Of a DNA stretch of 64,000 nt, positions 1-10,900 are shown one piece after another (position 1 is the stretch's first letter; every line of letters starts with the position of its first letter). Source of the stretch: Monoplex corrugatus (taxonomy: Eukaryota > Mollusca > Gastropoda > Littorinimorpha > Ranellidae); the NCBI GenBank assembly GCA_030674185.1, contig JAPXFY010000026.1, forward strand, positions 57,055,109-57,119,108, written 5' to 3'. The translations under genes were made by a program, and so were the position numbers. Below the pieces are notes generated by a model that saw only the letters and a list, made by a program, of their open reading frames with translations, did not search any database and was not told where the DNA came from.

Positions 1-351
1 TTGAATATTTTACCGGATAATCTGATTTTAGAGTTTCGTATGCCTACTTTTCGTCATTTTAATTCTGCCGTTTAGGTCGGACATTTAACCTGTGCACTGT
101 GTTAACATTTTAGCCTACTGTGTTCGCCCAACGCTACAGCTCCCAAACCTTCGTTGTTCTCTGCAAACATCATCCTCTCTTGACTGGCTCTCAATTATGG
201 ATCCGTCCGTCCTTAAACAAATTGGACTGACACTTTTTAAACACAGCAAATGCTACCTCGGTGGAGGCGTCTACCAGCGCATACGTACATTGGGGCTGTG
301 TAGCAAGCCCCGCACTGCGCGATCCTGTCGTGGTGGACGTCTCCACCGACT

Positions 352-3300
352 TTGGCACAACCTGCCTCCTGCTGTGCCAGCCCGACGCCACTTTTCTTTT
401 TCTGCTTCCTCGTCTCCTCCACTGCCCCTGCCTTCGAGACCTTGCTGCTGCGGGCTTTGTCTCCTCCTCTGCCATCTTCGCCTTCGCCTTCTGTCCTGGT
501 GGTGCCGCCTTCGCCTTCTGTCCCGCCGGTGCTGCCTTCGTCTTCTGTCCCGCCGGCGCTGCCCTCGTCTTCTGTCCCGCCGGTGCTACCTTTGTCTTCT
601 TCTTCTGTTCCGTCGTTGCTGCCTTCGTCTTCTGCCCCGCTGGTGTCGCCTTCGTCTTTTGTCCCGTCGGTGCCGCCTTCTTCGCCGCCTCGGCCGCCGC
701 CATATGATAAACTTAAACTATGCCTTTTTAACGCTCAATCAATATGCAAAGATGGCAAAGCCGAGGTCAATGCCGATTTTATCGCTGATGAGCACGTTGA
801 CATTGCTTTTATTACAGAGACATGGCTTAACCCCCTTGGTCATGAACCTATACATGCTAGCCTCACTCCGAGTGGTTACAGGCTTGCTTCTTTCCATCGC
901 TCATCTCGAGGTGGCGGTATCGCCATCCTCTACAACGACTCACTCCATTCCCGCCTATCTTTCTCGCAGTCTCTGCCTTTCTCCCATCCTTCTTTCGAGC
1001 ACGTTGAAGTATCCTTCCAATCCACCCCTCACCCCATCACCTTCTCCTGTGTCTATCGACCTCCACCTAGCTCTGCCAACAAACTCACCACATCCACGTT
1101 TCTCTCTGACTTTGACCAACTGCTTGACCACTACTGCCTCTTACCTGGAAATCTCATCATTCTAGGTGACATCAATGTCCACTATGACAACACTCACCGT
1201 TATGACACAAGACATATCATCAACTCTCTGTCCAATCACAATATGACTCAACACATTTCTGAACCAACCCATCAAAAAGGTCACATTCTTGACTGGATCA
1301 TTTCTCGTGATCACCACAATTCAGCTACTAACAACTGCTTAGTTCTTTCTACCCGTCTAACTTCAGCCCTTCCATCTGACCACTCTGCAATTCTCTGTTC
1401 TCTTGACATTTCTCCTCCTTCCCGTACCACGCGCACAGTGACTCGACGCAATCTCAAATCTATCGACCTCTCCACATTTTCATCTGATGCCTCCCGTCTC
1501 CTTTCTGAAAAGTCACATAACCTTGCCGATGAATTCTATACTACTCTCCACCATCTTCTGGACACTCATGCTCCAGCCACAACCCGTCTTTTACCTGACC
1601 GCCCCCCTACCCCCTGGCTCACTCATGAGATTGCCTGTGCAAAACGTGCCCGCCGCAGAGCAGAGCGCCGCTGGCGCAAATCCAAACTCACTGTACACAG
1701 GCAACTTTTCCAAGCCTCTAAAACAAAAGTATCCACCCTCATTGCATCTGCAAAAACAAGCTATTTCCAAACCAAAATCCTGAATGCCTCTTCTTCAAAA
1801 GAACTCTTTACAACCATGAATCATCTCCTTGGCACACGAAAAGACTTACCTCTCCCAACAAAACATACAAATGAAGAACTTCCATCTGTATTCTCTAAGT
1901 ATTTCACCACCAAAATACAAACTCTTCGTGACAGGCTTGACAGGACACCCTGTCAACCATGCCCACCTGACCCTTCCTTCTCTGGCACACCTCTCACTAC
2001 TTTTACCCCAGTCTCACAAGAAGAAATTTTCAACACAATCAGATCCATGTCGTTCAAAACCTGCGAACTGGATCCTCTTCCAGGTTCTCTCTACTCCGAT
2101 TGTCTCCCTACTCTCCTCCCATTCATCACTGACATCATCAACACTTCTTTTCAAACTGGAACTGTCCCAGATTCTTTCAAGTCTGCTATTGTTCACCCTC
2201 TCCTCAAGAAACACAATTTAGACCCAAATGAACTGAAAAATTACAGGCCTATCTCTAATCTCTCTTTCTTGTCAAAACTCCTTGAAAAAGTCGTCCTCAA
2301 CCAGCTGAACTCTCACCTGTCTGCCAACAATCTCCTCAATCCTTTCCAGTCAGCCTACCGCCAGTGCCATAGCACTGAAACTGCCCTACTACACATTTTC
2401 AACAATCTCCTCCTTGCAACTGATACTGGCAAAGTCTCTCTCCTCACACTCCTTGATCTGTCTGCAGCTTTCGATACCATTGACCATGGTATTCTCCTTT
2501 CTAGACTTCATCATACTTTTGGCATCTCTGACATTGCTCTCTCCTTTTTCACTTCGTATTTATCAAACAGAAAACAAACTGTTCTCATCAATGGCACTTA
2601 CTCTCAACCTGCATACATGACCTGTGGTGTTCCACAAGGATCTGTCCTTGGCCCTGTTCTTTTCACTCTTTATACCTCCCCCCTGTCCACCATCATCAAC
2701 TCCCACTCTATAAAACACCACTTCTATGCTGATGACACCCAACTTCAAGATAGTGACTCACCTGATAATATACAGCGCCTGTTGACTCGCACCACTGAGT
2801 GTTACTCGGACATTAAGAACTGGATGACACACAATAGACTTCAGCTTAATGACGACAAGACAGAAGCTATCCTCATTGGCACCCGTCAGAAACTTTCCCA
2901 GCTGCCTCCTCTTTCTCTCCCATTATGTAACACATCAGTCCCAATTTCTGATTCAGCTAAAAACCTTGGTGTCTGCATTGACTCTACCCTGTCCATGAAC
3001 AACTTTGTTTCTCAAACTGCCAGATCTTGCTACTATCATCTCCATCGTATAAGCCTGATCAGGAAGTATCTCTCTGTCGAAACAACTGCAAAACTCGTTC
3101 TCTCCTTCATAATGTCTCGCATTGACTATTGCAATTCACTCCTGTCTGGTCTTCCTGCCTCCACCATTCACATCCTACAGCGCATTCAAAACAATGCTGT
3201 ACGCCTTGTACTCAAAAAGAAAAAAGCTGACCACATATCTCCTCTCCTGGCACAACTTCACTGGCTCCCTGTATCAAAGCGCATACAGTACAAACTAGAC

Positions 3301-3567
3301 ACCATGTGCTACAAAAGCCTCAATAACGCAGCCCCCGATTACCTGTCAAGCCTACTTGAGATCTATGTTCCCTCACGTACCCTCCGCTCTGCCTCCGATC
3401 CTCTGACTTTTCGCTTTCCACGCACTAAGCTCAATACCTATGGTCCACGAGCCTTCTCTGTTTCTGGTCCACTCTCCTGGAACAAACTTCCTCTCTCAGT
3501 CCGTCAGCAACCTACTTTTGCCTCCTTCAAGTCCGCTCTCAAAACTCACCTTTTCTCCTCTGCATAA
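352..3567 (+). CDS. Endonuclease-reverse transcriptase (ORF2-like) of an L2/CR1-group retrotransposon, uninterrupted
   Basis: 1071 codons without a stop. Residues 1-118 are low-complexity Pro/Ser-rich sequence made of 9-residue repeats. The apurinic-like endonuclease follows (about 121-348) with its usual motifs: FNAQS near 124, ITETW near 153, GDINVHYDN near 270 and SDHSA near 342. The reverse transcriptase has NYRPISN near 630, DLSAAFDT near 702, GVPQGSVLGP near 759 and the catalytic FYADD near 792. The C-terminus ends in the LKTHLF-type motif common in this group. In the family this enzyme nicks target DNA and primes reverse transcription of its own RNA. The catalytic residues appear intact, unlike every other retroelement in the window, so the copy may be young. 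The start is uncertain: the ATG at 352 is the first in frame, but the endonuclease does not need the repeat-rich leader. Confidence 0.85.
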   Translation: MAQPASCCASPTPLFFFCFLVSSTAPAFETLLLRALSPPLPSSPSPSVLVVPPSPSVPPVLPSSSVPPALPSSSVPPVLPLSSSSVPSLLPSSSAPLVSPSSFVPSVPPSSPPRPPPYDKLKLCLFNAQSICKDGKAEVNADFIADEHVDIAFITETWLNPLGHEPIHASLTPSGYRLASFHRSSRGGGIAILYNDSLHSRLSFSQSLPFSHPSFEHVEVSFQSTPHPITFSCVYRPPPSSANKLTTSTFLSDFDQLLDHYCLLPGNLIILGDINVHYDNTHRYDTRHIINSLSNHNMTQHISEPTHQKGHILDWIISRDHHNSATNNCLVLSTRLTSALPSDHSAILCSLDISPPSRTTRTVTRRNLKSIDLSTFSSDASRLLSEKSHNLADEFYTTLHHLLDTHAPATTRLLPDRPPTPWLTHEIACAKRARRRAERRWRKSKLTVHRQLFQASKTKVSTLIASAKTSYFQTKILNASSSKELFTTMNHLLGTRKDLPLPTKHTNEELPSVFSKYFTTKIQTLRDRLDRTPCQPCPPDPSFSGTPLTTFTPVSQEEIFNTIRSMSFKTCELDPLPGSLYSDCLPTLLPFITDIINTSFQTGTVPDSFKSAIVHPLLKKHNLDPNELKNYRPISNLSFLSKLLEKVVLNQLNSHLSANNLLNPFQSAYRQCHSTETALLHIFNNLLLATDTGKVSLLTLLDLSAAFDTIDHGILLSRLHHTFGISDIALSFFTSYLSNRKQTVLINGTYSQPAYMTCGVPQGSVLGPVLFTLYTSPLSTIINSHSIKHHFYADDTQLQDSDSPDNIQRLLTRTTECYSDIKNWMTHNRLQLNDDKTEAILIGTRQKLSQLPPLSLPLCNTSVPISDSAKNLGVCIDSTLSMNNFVSQTARSCYYHLHRISLIRKYLSVETTAKLVLSFIMSRIDYCNSLLSGLPASTIHILQRIQNNAVRLVLKKKKADHISPLLAQLHWLPVSKRIQYKLDTMCYKSLNNAAPDYLSSLLEIYVPSRTLRSASDPLTFRFPRTKLNTYGPRAFSVSGPLSWNKLPLSVRQQPTFASFKSALKTHLFSSA
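489..690 (+). repeat. 27-bp minisatellite inside the retrotransposon ORF
   Basis: About seven imperfect copies of a 27-bp unit containing CTGTCCCGCCGGTGCTGCC. Because 27 is a multiple of three, the reading frame is kept and gives SVPPVLPSS-like repeats. The antisense strand is also open here and yields AAPAGQKTK-like repeats, which I treat as a shadow. Confidence 0.85.
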
Positions 3568-3727
3568 AATCCTAACCTCACTCAACCCCCCTCTGCAGCC
3601 TGTCTCCGCTCGGAGGGGAATCACTTTGTTTTAATATATAATTGTATATGATGTGCTCTCTGTGGTTTTCCATTGGTTTTATTCTTGCTTTTATTGCTTT
3701 TATTCTTTTCTCCCCATTTGTGGCCAT

Positions 3728-3728
3728 G

Positions 3729-3810
<82 letters not shown>

Positions 3811-3846
3811 GTTGTTGTGTGCGTGCGTGCGTGCGTGCGTGTGTGC
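3728..3846. repeat. (GT)n then (GTGC)n microsatellite
   Basis: About 80 bp of nearly pure GT, then TTG repeats and GCGT repeats, in the 3' UTR of the retrotransposon. Confidence 0.97.
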
Positions 3847-3911
3847 GTGTTGTCTTTTCGGCGCTTGGATTTGATTTTGTCGAGATTTGCGCTATATAAA
3901 TATTGTAATTA

Positions 3912-4156
3912 TTATGTATGCATGTGCGTACGTATGTATGTATGTATGTTTGTATTTATACGCTTAGATTTATGTATGTATGTATGTATGCATGTATACG
4001 CTCAGCTTAGATTTATGTATGTAAGTATGTAAGCATGTATGTATGCATGTATACGCTCATATGTATGTAGTATGTATGCATGTATACGCTCAGCGCTTAG
4101 ATTTGATTTTGTCAAGATTTTGCGCTATATAAATAAAATATATTATTATTATTATT
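3912..4156. repeat. ATGT microsatellite and second L2-type tail
   Basis: ATGT/GTAT repeats interspersed with TATACGCTCAG blocks (3912-4090), then a second version of the tail: GCGCTTAGATTTGATTTTGT at 4093-4112, GCGCTATATAAAT and ATT repeats to 4156. This suggests either expansion within the tail or a second truncated insertion. Confidence 0.75.
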
Positions 4157-4286
4157 AATTCTGACTGAAGGGAGTGACATCCTGAATGATCTTCCATGAC
4201 TTTCACTATGTGCTTGTAAATATGTCTTTCAAGTGGCTCAGAGACCACAAACAATATTGATATTGGTCTGCAATTGTGTAAAGTAT

Positions 4287-4670
4287 ACAGGAAGCAGAAA
4301 AAAAACACGTAAAAGAATAAGAACGCGTATTTAATACAACAAGACAAGACAGGCGCAAATGTTCGGCCAACTGGCCTTTGTCAAGCGTAAGATTCAAACA
4401 AACAAACAAACACCAGACACAAAAATTAGGAGAAAAAGACAGAAACTTCCCTGCTGCTGGGTCCAGTCTTTTTTCGGTCTTTTCCTCCTAATTTTTGTAT
4501 CTGGTGTTTGTTTGTTTGTTTGTTTGTGATTTTAGGCTTGACAAAGGCCAGTTGGGCGAAAATTTGGCCTGTCTTGTCTTGTATTAAATACGCGTTTTCA
4601 TTCTTCTTTCGTGTGTTTTTTTTTTGGTTCCTGTTTGCTTGAACGCGGGCAGTCACACTTGTTTTAGATT
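4287..4670 (+). mobile_element. Palindromic fold-back element, copy 1
   Basis: Two arms of about 185 bp are inverted copies of each other: the left arm has AATAAGAACGCGTATTTAAT and the right arm AAATACGCGTTTTCATTC. The right end is complete, ending in GGGCAGTCACACTTGTTTT. The left end starts about 30 bp further in. The 13-bp direct repeat TTGTGTAAAGTAT flanks it exactly (4274-4286 and 4671-4683). There is no coding capacity. Related copies lie at 12299-12800, 25943-26366 and 36999-37498. Confidence 0.85.
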
Positions 4671-4683
4671 TTGTGTAAAGTAT

Positions 4684-5149
4684 GTTTCTCTCTTAGCTTT
4701 AGAAGGAGTGTGTGTCATAATGGCTGATGTGACGCGTCGAGTTGACTAGTGGCTGTGTGCTTGTCGTCTCTCGCTTTCAGCCTGCACCGCTAGCTGGTTG
4801 GCGCTGCTACTTGCAGCTCTGCAAAAAGAAGTATTTTCAGTACATAGCCTCTCCATCAGCAAGCCCTACGTTGTGCCTCCCTAACGGACTCAGGATAAAT
4901 TCTCAAGGGACTTGGAGGAGGTCTGGTCCCCAGACGTGCGGCACAAAGGCCCACCGGCGTGTGGACATGGGTAAATATCACCACTGCCTTGTGGTTATCT
5001 CGAAAGAGACCAAGGCTAACTCACTCCCCACTGCCCTGTGGGTAGTCATGGGATAACAAAGGCTAGCAGAGAGTCCATTCAAAAACCGTTGGAAGGCAAA
5101 GGGAAACCACCATCGTATTTTCCCACGTATCATGGCCAACCGAAAGAAA
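4684..5149. other. Non-coding stretch, no feature recognised
   Basis: Mixed-composition sequence between the fold-back element and an RTE fragment. Short ORFs show no recognisable domain. It may be retroelement UTR, but nothing here proves it. Confidence 0.5.
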
Positions 5150-5345
5150 AGAACACTCATCATCATCATCAGGTGCCCTGCCGTAATGCGTTGGCGATCA
5201 TGGACTTCCATCTGTCTCTATCTCTTGTTGCCCCAAGCATCTCCTCCACCCTCCTCGTCTTCAGCCACTCTGCAAGTCCGTCTAGCATTTTCTCCCTGGG
5301 TCTACCTGGTGCTCCCTTTCCCTCCACTAAACGACAAGATAGGGG
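5150..5345 (-). pseudogene. Antisense fragment of an RTE-type retrotransposon 3' end
   Basis: Read on the minus strand this gives a GRPR..KMLDGLAEWL..RDRWKSMIANALRQGT-like tail, the C-terminus typical of RTE-family reverse transcriptases, followed by ATG-triplet repeats that form the element's tail (CATCATCATCATC on plus). It is homologous to the sense 3' end at 7690-7890 and to the antisense fragment at 43525-43640. It is 5' truncated, as usual for LINE insertions. Confidence 0.65.
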
Positions 5346-5419
5346 CTCCTATGGGCACTTCGTCTGGTAGGGAATGTCATACTAACGCAGATGCTACCTG
5401 ATCGTCATCAACTGATCAA

Positions 5420-7890
5420 GCTACTGTGATCAGATTCAAAATAAAAATTGCTGATCGGAATGTAAGAACATCATTACAAAAAGGAAAATTAAAAAATGTC
5501 AAAATGGAGATGGACAGGCTTAACGTCAATACTATAGGACTTGGGGAGATGAGATGGACAGGCTTAACGTCAATACTATAGGACTTGGGGAGATGAGATG
5601 GACAGGCTTAACGTCAATACTATAGGACTTGGGAGATGAGATGGACAGGCTTAACGTCAATACTATAGGACTTGGGGAGATGAGATGGACAGGCTTAACG
5701 TCAATACTATAGGACTTGGGGAGATGAGATGGACAGGCTTAACGTCAATACTATAGGACTTGGGGAGATGAGATGGACAGGCTTAACGTCAATACTATAG
5801 GACTTGGGGAGATGAGATGGACAGGCTTAACGTCAATACTATAGGACTTGGGGAGATGAGATGGACAGGTTAACGTCAATACTATAGGACTTGGGGAGAT
5901 GAGATGGACAGGTTAACGTCAATACTATAGGACTTGGGGAGATGAGATGGACAGGTTAACGTCAAATACTATAGGACTTGGGGAGATGAGATGGACAGGC
6001 TTAACGTCAATACTATAGGACTTGGGGAGATGAGATGGACAGGCTTAACGTCAATACTATAGGACTTGGGGAGATGAGATGGACAGGCTTAACGTCAATA
6101 CTATAGGACTTGGGGAGATGAGATGGACAGGCTTAACGTCAATACTATAGGACTTGGGGAGATGAGATGGGACAGGCTTAACGTCAATACTATAGGACTT
6201 GGGGAGATGAGATGGACAGGCTTAACGTCAATACTATAGGACTTGGGGAGATGAGATGGACAGGCTTAACGTCAATACTGTAGGACTTGGGGAGATGAGA
6301 TGGACAGGTTAACGTCAATACTATAGGACTTGGGGAGATGAGATGTAGAAGCAGGTTAACGTCAATACTATAGGACTTGGGGAGATGAGATGGACAGGCT
6401 TAACGTCAATACTATAGGACTTGGGGAGATGAGATGGAAGGAGGCAGGTAAGCTAACATCATGCAAACATAACACTATATGTTCTGGTGGAGACACACAT
6501 GAAAGAGGAGTAGGCATCATAATGGACAGTGATAAGCCAATGTCTATCAAAGGACACTGGGCTATATCAGACCGAGTTTTATTAGTTAGACTGGATGGCA
6601 AGCCATTTCATATCACATCATGTACACCAACAACTGCAAGTACTGATGAAGAAATAGACAACTTTTATGAAGACTTAGAGACAGTCAGGGCTCATTGTAC
6701 ATCAAAGGACGTTACAAAAATAATGGGAGACTTTAATGCTAAAGTGGGACAGGAAAAAGTAGATGACACAGTTGGACCTCATGGCTTTGGCACACGAAAT
6801 GAAAAGACAGAGAAACATTATGTGGGCACAAGTAGATGAATTCATAAAAGGAAACACTTAATTTGAGTAACCGAACATGAATGCATCCAGGAAATAGTAA
6901 AGAAATCAAACTGATTACATTCTGATCAATAAAAGATTTACAAATTCTGTACTGATAGCAAAACCATTACCAGGCACAGACTGCAACAGTGACCACAAGC
7001 CTGTAATAGGGAATTTAGGCTGAGACTTAAGAGAAGAAAACAGACCAAAAGTAACATCAAACTAAACCTTGGACTTTTAAAGACAGATGAAGCTACTCAT
7101 GCAAAATTTAACGAATATGTTCAAACCAAATTCAGTGGAAAAGTAGAGTGGAAATCGATATAAATGAAGCTTGTGAAGAAATCCAAAGAGATGAAAGAAA
7201 AGCAAAGAAGAACTGGATAATGAAAGAAATTTTAGGCTGGATGGAAGAACTGATGAGGGCAAAAGGAAAAGAGGAAGAATACAAAAGATAAACAAGGAAA
7301 TCAGACAGAGGTGCAATGAAGCTGAGGAAGCTTGGCTAGAAACAAAATGCAAAAAAATAGAACACCGACACAAAATAAGTCCTCATTTTGTGTACAGAAA
7401 CATCGAAGAAATTGCTCACAGGAAACACGAGCACATCAACCGGTTTCTTAAAACCAAAAGATGGTATGATTATTATGGAAAAAGACAAAACGTTAGAAAG
7501 ATGGGAAGAGTAATAAAAGACCTTTCCGATGATGACAGAAAGGAAGAACACATCATAAGAAAAACGTGGGACACCAATAGTGAAGATAAGTGAAACGCAT
7601 TGAAAGAAGATGAACAGAAAAGCCGACGACAATATTACTAGAATGACGAGGTCAGAAATTTGGTATGAAAAGCACATTTACGACATTTTATTAGGCAAAA
7701 GAAATTTGAGCGCCTAGTCAGAATAGGAAAGCTGGACGGAAAAGATCACTAGGCAGACCCATGGAGAAAATATTGGACGCACTTGCACAGTGGATGACAG
7801 AGATGGCGGGAGATGTACTTGCAGCGACATAGTATAGATTCGTATGGAAGGCCAAGTTCACCAACGCCATGCGGCAGGGCACGATAATGA
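5420..7890 (+). pseudogene. RTE-type non-LTR retrotransposon, internally deleted and frameshifted
   Basis: The endonuclease is recognisable: ADRNVRTSLQKGKL near 5450-5495, LNVNTIGLGEMRWKEAGKL at 6396-6455, then GGDTHERGVGIIMDS and IMGDFNAKVG near 6720-6750. From about 6840 the frame is broken by several stops. The linker (about 7070-7590) contains LKTKDGMIIMEKDKTLERWE-like sequence in shifted frames. Almost the whole reverse transcriptase core is missing: the sequence jumps to the C-terminal LVRIGKLDGKRSLGRPMEKI-like part (7695-7780) and a short ATG-repeat tail near 7885. The endonuclease has been interrupted by a 21-copy 44-bp expansion (5507-6438). Not functional. Confidence 0.75.
5507..6438 (+). 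repeat. 44-bp tandem array expanded from RTE endonuclease coding sequence
   Basis: About 21 copies of a 44-bp unit starting GATGGACAGGCTTAACGTCA and ending GGACTTGGGGAGATGA, with occasional 1-bp indels (CTT to TT; one unit with an extra G; one with GTAGAAGC inserted near 6345). The unit equals part of the codons for MDRLNVNTIGLGEMR. GAGATGGA stands at both edges of that segment (5507-5514 and 6431-6438), so array and source gene share borders. 44 is not divisible by three, so the expansion itself destroys the frame. Confidence 0.95.
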
Positions 7891-7917
7891 TGATGAGAAG
7901 GGATTAATTTCTTTCTT

Positions 7918-10900
7918 TTTTGAACTCTGCGGGAAAGATTCTGATCAATACATAAAATGTTAGGGTTTTGAACTCTGCGGGAAAGATTCCTGATCAATAC
8001 ATAAAATGTTAGGGTTTTGAACTCTGCGGGAAAGATCTGATCAATACATAAAATGTTAGGGTTTTGAACTCTGCGGGAAAGACCTGATCAAACATAAAAT
8101 GTTAGGGTTTTGAATCTGCTGGGGAAAGACTGATCAATACATAAAATGTTAGGGTTTTGAACTCTGCGGGAAAGATTCTGATCAATACATAAAATGTTAG
8201 GGTTTTGAACTCTGCGGGAAAGATCTGATCAATACATAAAATGTTAGGGTTTTGAACTCTGCGGGAAAGATCTGATCAATACATAAAATGTTAGGGTTTT
8301 GAACTCTGCGGGAAAGATCTCCTGATCAATACATAAAATGTTAGGGTTTTGAACTCTGCGGGAAAGATCTGATCAACACATAAAATGTTAGGGTTTTGAA
8401 CATCTGCGGGAAAGATCTGATCAACACATAAAATGTTAGGGTTTTGAACTCTGCGGGAAAGATCTGATCAACACATAAAATGTTAGGGTTTTGAACACTG
8501 CGGGAAAGATCTGATCAACACATAAAATGTTAGGGTTTTGAACACTGCGGGAAAGATCTGATCAACACATAAAATGTTAGGGTTTTGAACTCTGCGGGAA
8601 AGATCTGATCAACACATAAAATGTTAGGGTTTTGAATCTGCGGGAAAGATCTGATCAAACATAAAATGTTAGGGTTTTGAACTCTGCGGGAAAGATCTGA
8701 TCAACACATAAAATGTTAGGGTTTTGAACTCTGCAGGAAAGATCTGATCAACACATAAAATGTTAGGGTTTTGAACTCTGCAGGGAAAGATCTGATCAAC
8801 ACATAAAATGTTAGGGTTTTGAACTCTGCGGGAAAGATCTGATCAACACATAAAATGTTAGGGTTTTGAACTCTGCGGGAAGATCTGATCAACACATAAA
8901 ATGTTAGGGTTTTGAACTCTGCGGGAAAGATCTGATCAACACATAAAATGTTAGGGTTTTGAACCTGCAGGAAAGATCTGATCAAACACATAAAATGTTA
9001 GGGTTTTGAACTCTGCGGAAAGATCTGATCAACACATAAAATGTTAGGGTTTTGAACTCTGCGGGAAAGATCTGATCAACACATAAAATGTTAGGGTTTT
9101 GAACTCTGCGGGAAGATTGATCAACACATAAAATGTTAGGGTTTTGAACTTGCGGGAAAGATCTGATCAACACATAAAATGTTAGGGTTTTGAAACTCTG
9201 CGGGAAAGATCTGATCAACACATAAAATGTTAGGGTTTTGAACTCTGCGGGAAAGATCTGATCAACACAAAATGTTAGGGTTTTGAACTCTGCGGGAAAG
9301 ATCTGATCAACACATAAAATGTTAGGGTTTTGAACTCTGCGGGAAAGATCTGATCAACACATAAAATGTTAGGGTTTTGAACTCTGCGGGAAAGATCTGA
9401 TCAACACATAAAATGTTAGGGTTTTGAACTCTGCGGGAAAGATCTGATCAACAATAAAATGTTAGGGTTTTGAACTCTGCGGAAAGATCTGATCAACACA
9501 TAAAATGTTAGGGTTTTGAACTCTGCGGGAAAGATCTGATCAACACATAAAATGTTAGGGTTTTGAACTCTGCGGGAAAGATCTGATCAACACATAAATG
9601 TTAGGGTTTTGAACTTGCGGGAAAGATCTGATCAACACATAAAATGTTAGGGTTTTGAACTCTGCGGGAAGATCTGATCAACACTAAAATGTTAGGGTTT
9701 TGAACTCTGCGGGAAAGATCTGATCAACACATAAAATGTTAGGGTTTTGAACTCTGCGGGAAAGATCTGATCAACACATAAAATGTTAGGGTTTTGAACT
9801 CTGCGGGAAAGATCTGATCAACACATAAAATGTTAGGGTTTTGAACTCTGCGGGAAAGATCTGATCAACACATAAAATGTTAGGGTTTTGAACCTGCGGG
9901 GAAAGATCTGATCAACACATAAAATGTTAGGGTTTTGAACTCTGCGGGAAAGATCTGATCAACACATAAAATGTTAGGGTTTTGAACTCTGCGGGAAAGA
10001 TCTGATCAACACATAAAATGTTAGGGTTTTGAACTCTGCGGGAAAGATCTGATCAACACATAAATGTTAGGGTTTTGAACTGCGGGAAAGATCTGATCAA
10101 CACATAAATGTTAGGGTTTTGAACTCTGCGGGAAAGATCTGATCAACACATAAAATGTTAGGGTTTTGAACTCTGCGGGAAAGATCTGATCAACACATAA
10201 AATTTGTTTGCTATTGAACACTAAGTAGGGAAAAGATCTGATCAACACATAAAATGTTAGGGTTTTGAACTCTGCGGAAAGATCTGATCAACACATAAAA
10301 TGTTAGGTTTTGAACACTGCGGGAAAGATCTGATCAACACATAAAATGTTAGGGTTTTGAACTCTGCGGGAAAGATCTGATCAACACATAAAATGTTAGG
10401 GTTTTGAACTCTGCGGAAAGATTGATCAACACATAAAATGTTAGGGTTTTGAAACACTGCGGGAAAGATCTGATCAACACATAAAATGTTAGGGTTTTGA
10501 ACTTGCGGGAAGAATCTGATCAACACATAAAATGTTAGGGTTTTGAAACTCTGCGAAAAGATCTGATCAACACAATAAAATGTTAGGGTTTTGAACTCTG
10601 CGGAAAGATCTGATCAAACACATAAAATGTTAGGGTTTTGAACTCTGCGGGAAAGATCTGATCAACACATAAAATGTTAGGGTTTTGAACTCTGCGGGAA
10701 AGATCTGATCAACACATAAAATGTTAGGGTTTTGAACTCTGCGGGAAAGATCTGATCAACACATAAAATGTTAGGGTTTTGAACTCAGCTGATCAACACA
10801 AAAATGTTAGGGTTTTGAATCTGATCAACACATAAAATGTTAGGGTTTTGAACTCTTGATCAACACATAAAATGTTAGGGTTTTAAGAATCTGATCAACA

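Larger units (their letters stand above)
1..3915 (+). mobile_element. L2/CR1-group non-LTR retrotransposon, 5' end not defined
   Basis: The element carries one long endonuclease-reverse transcriptase ORF (352-3567), a short 3' UTR with a GT microsatellite, and a 3' tail reading GATTTTGTCGAGATTTGCGC then TATATAAAT, followed by AT-rich short repeats. That tail style is typical of L2-like elements. The 5' limit may lie outside the window and no ORF1 is visible. A second, slightly different copy of the tail lies at 4092-4156. I did not find a convincing target-site duplication. Confidence 0.8.

Noticed and set aside
191..703. Minus-strand ORF with AAPAGQKTK repeats
   Set aside because: Shadow of the in-frame 27-bp repeats of the plus-strand retrotransposon ORF; no independent support.
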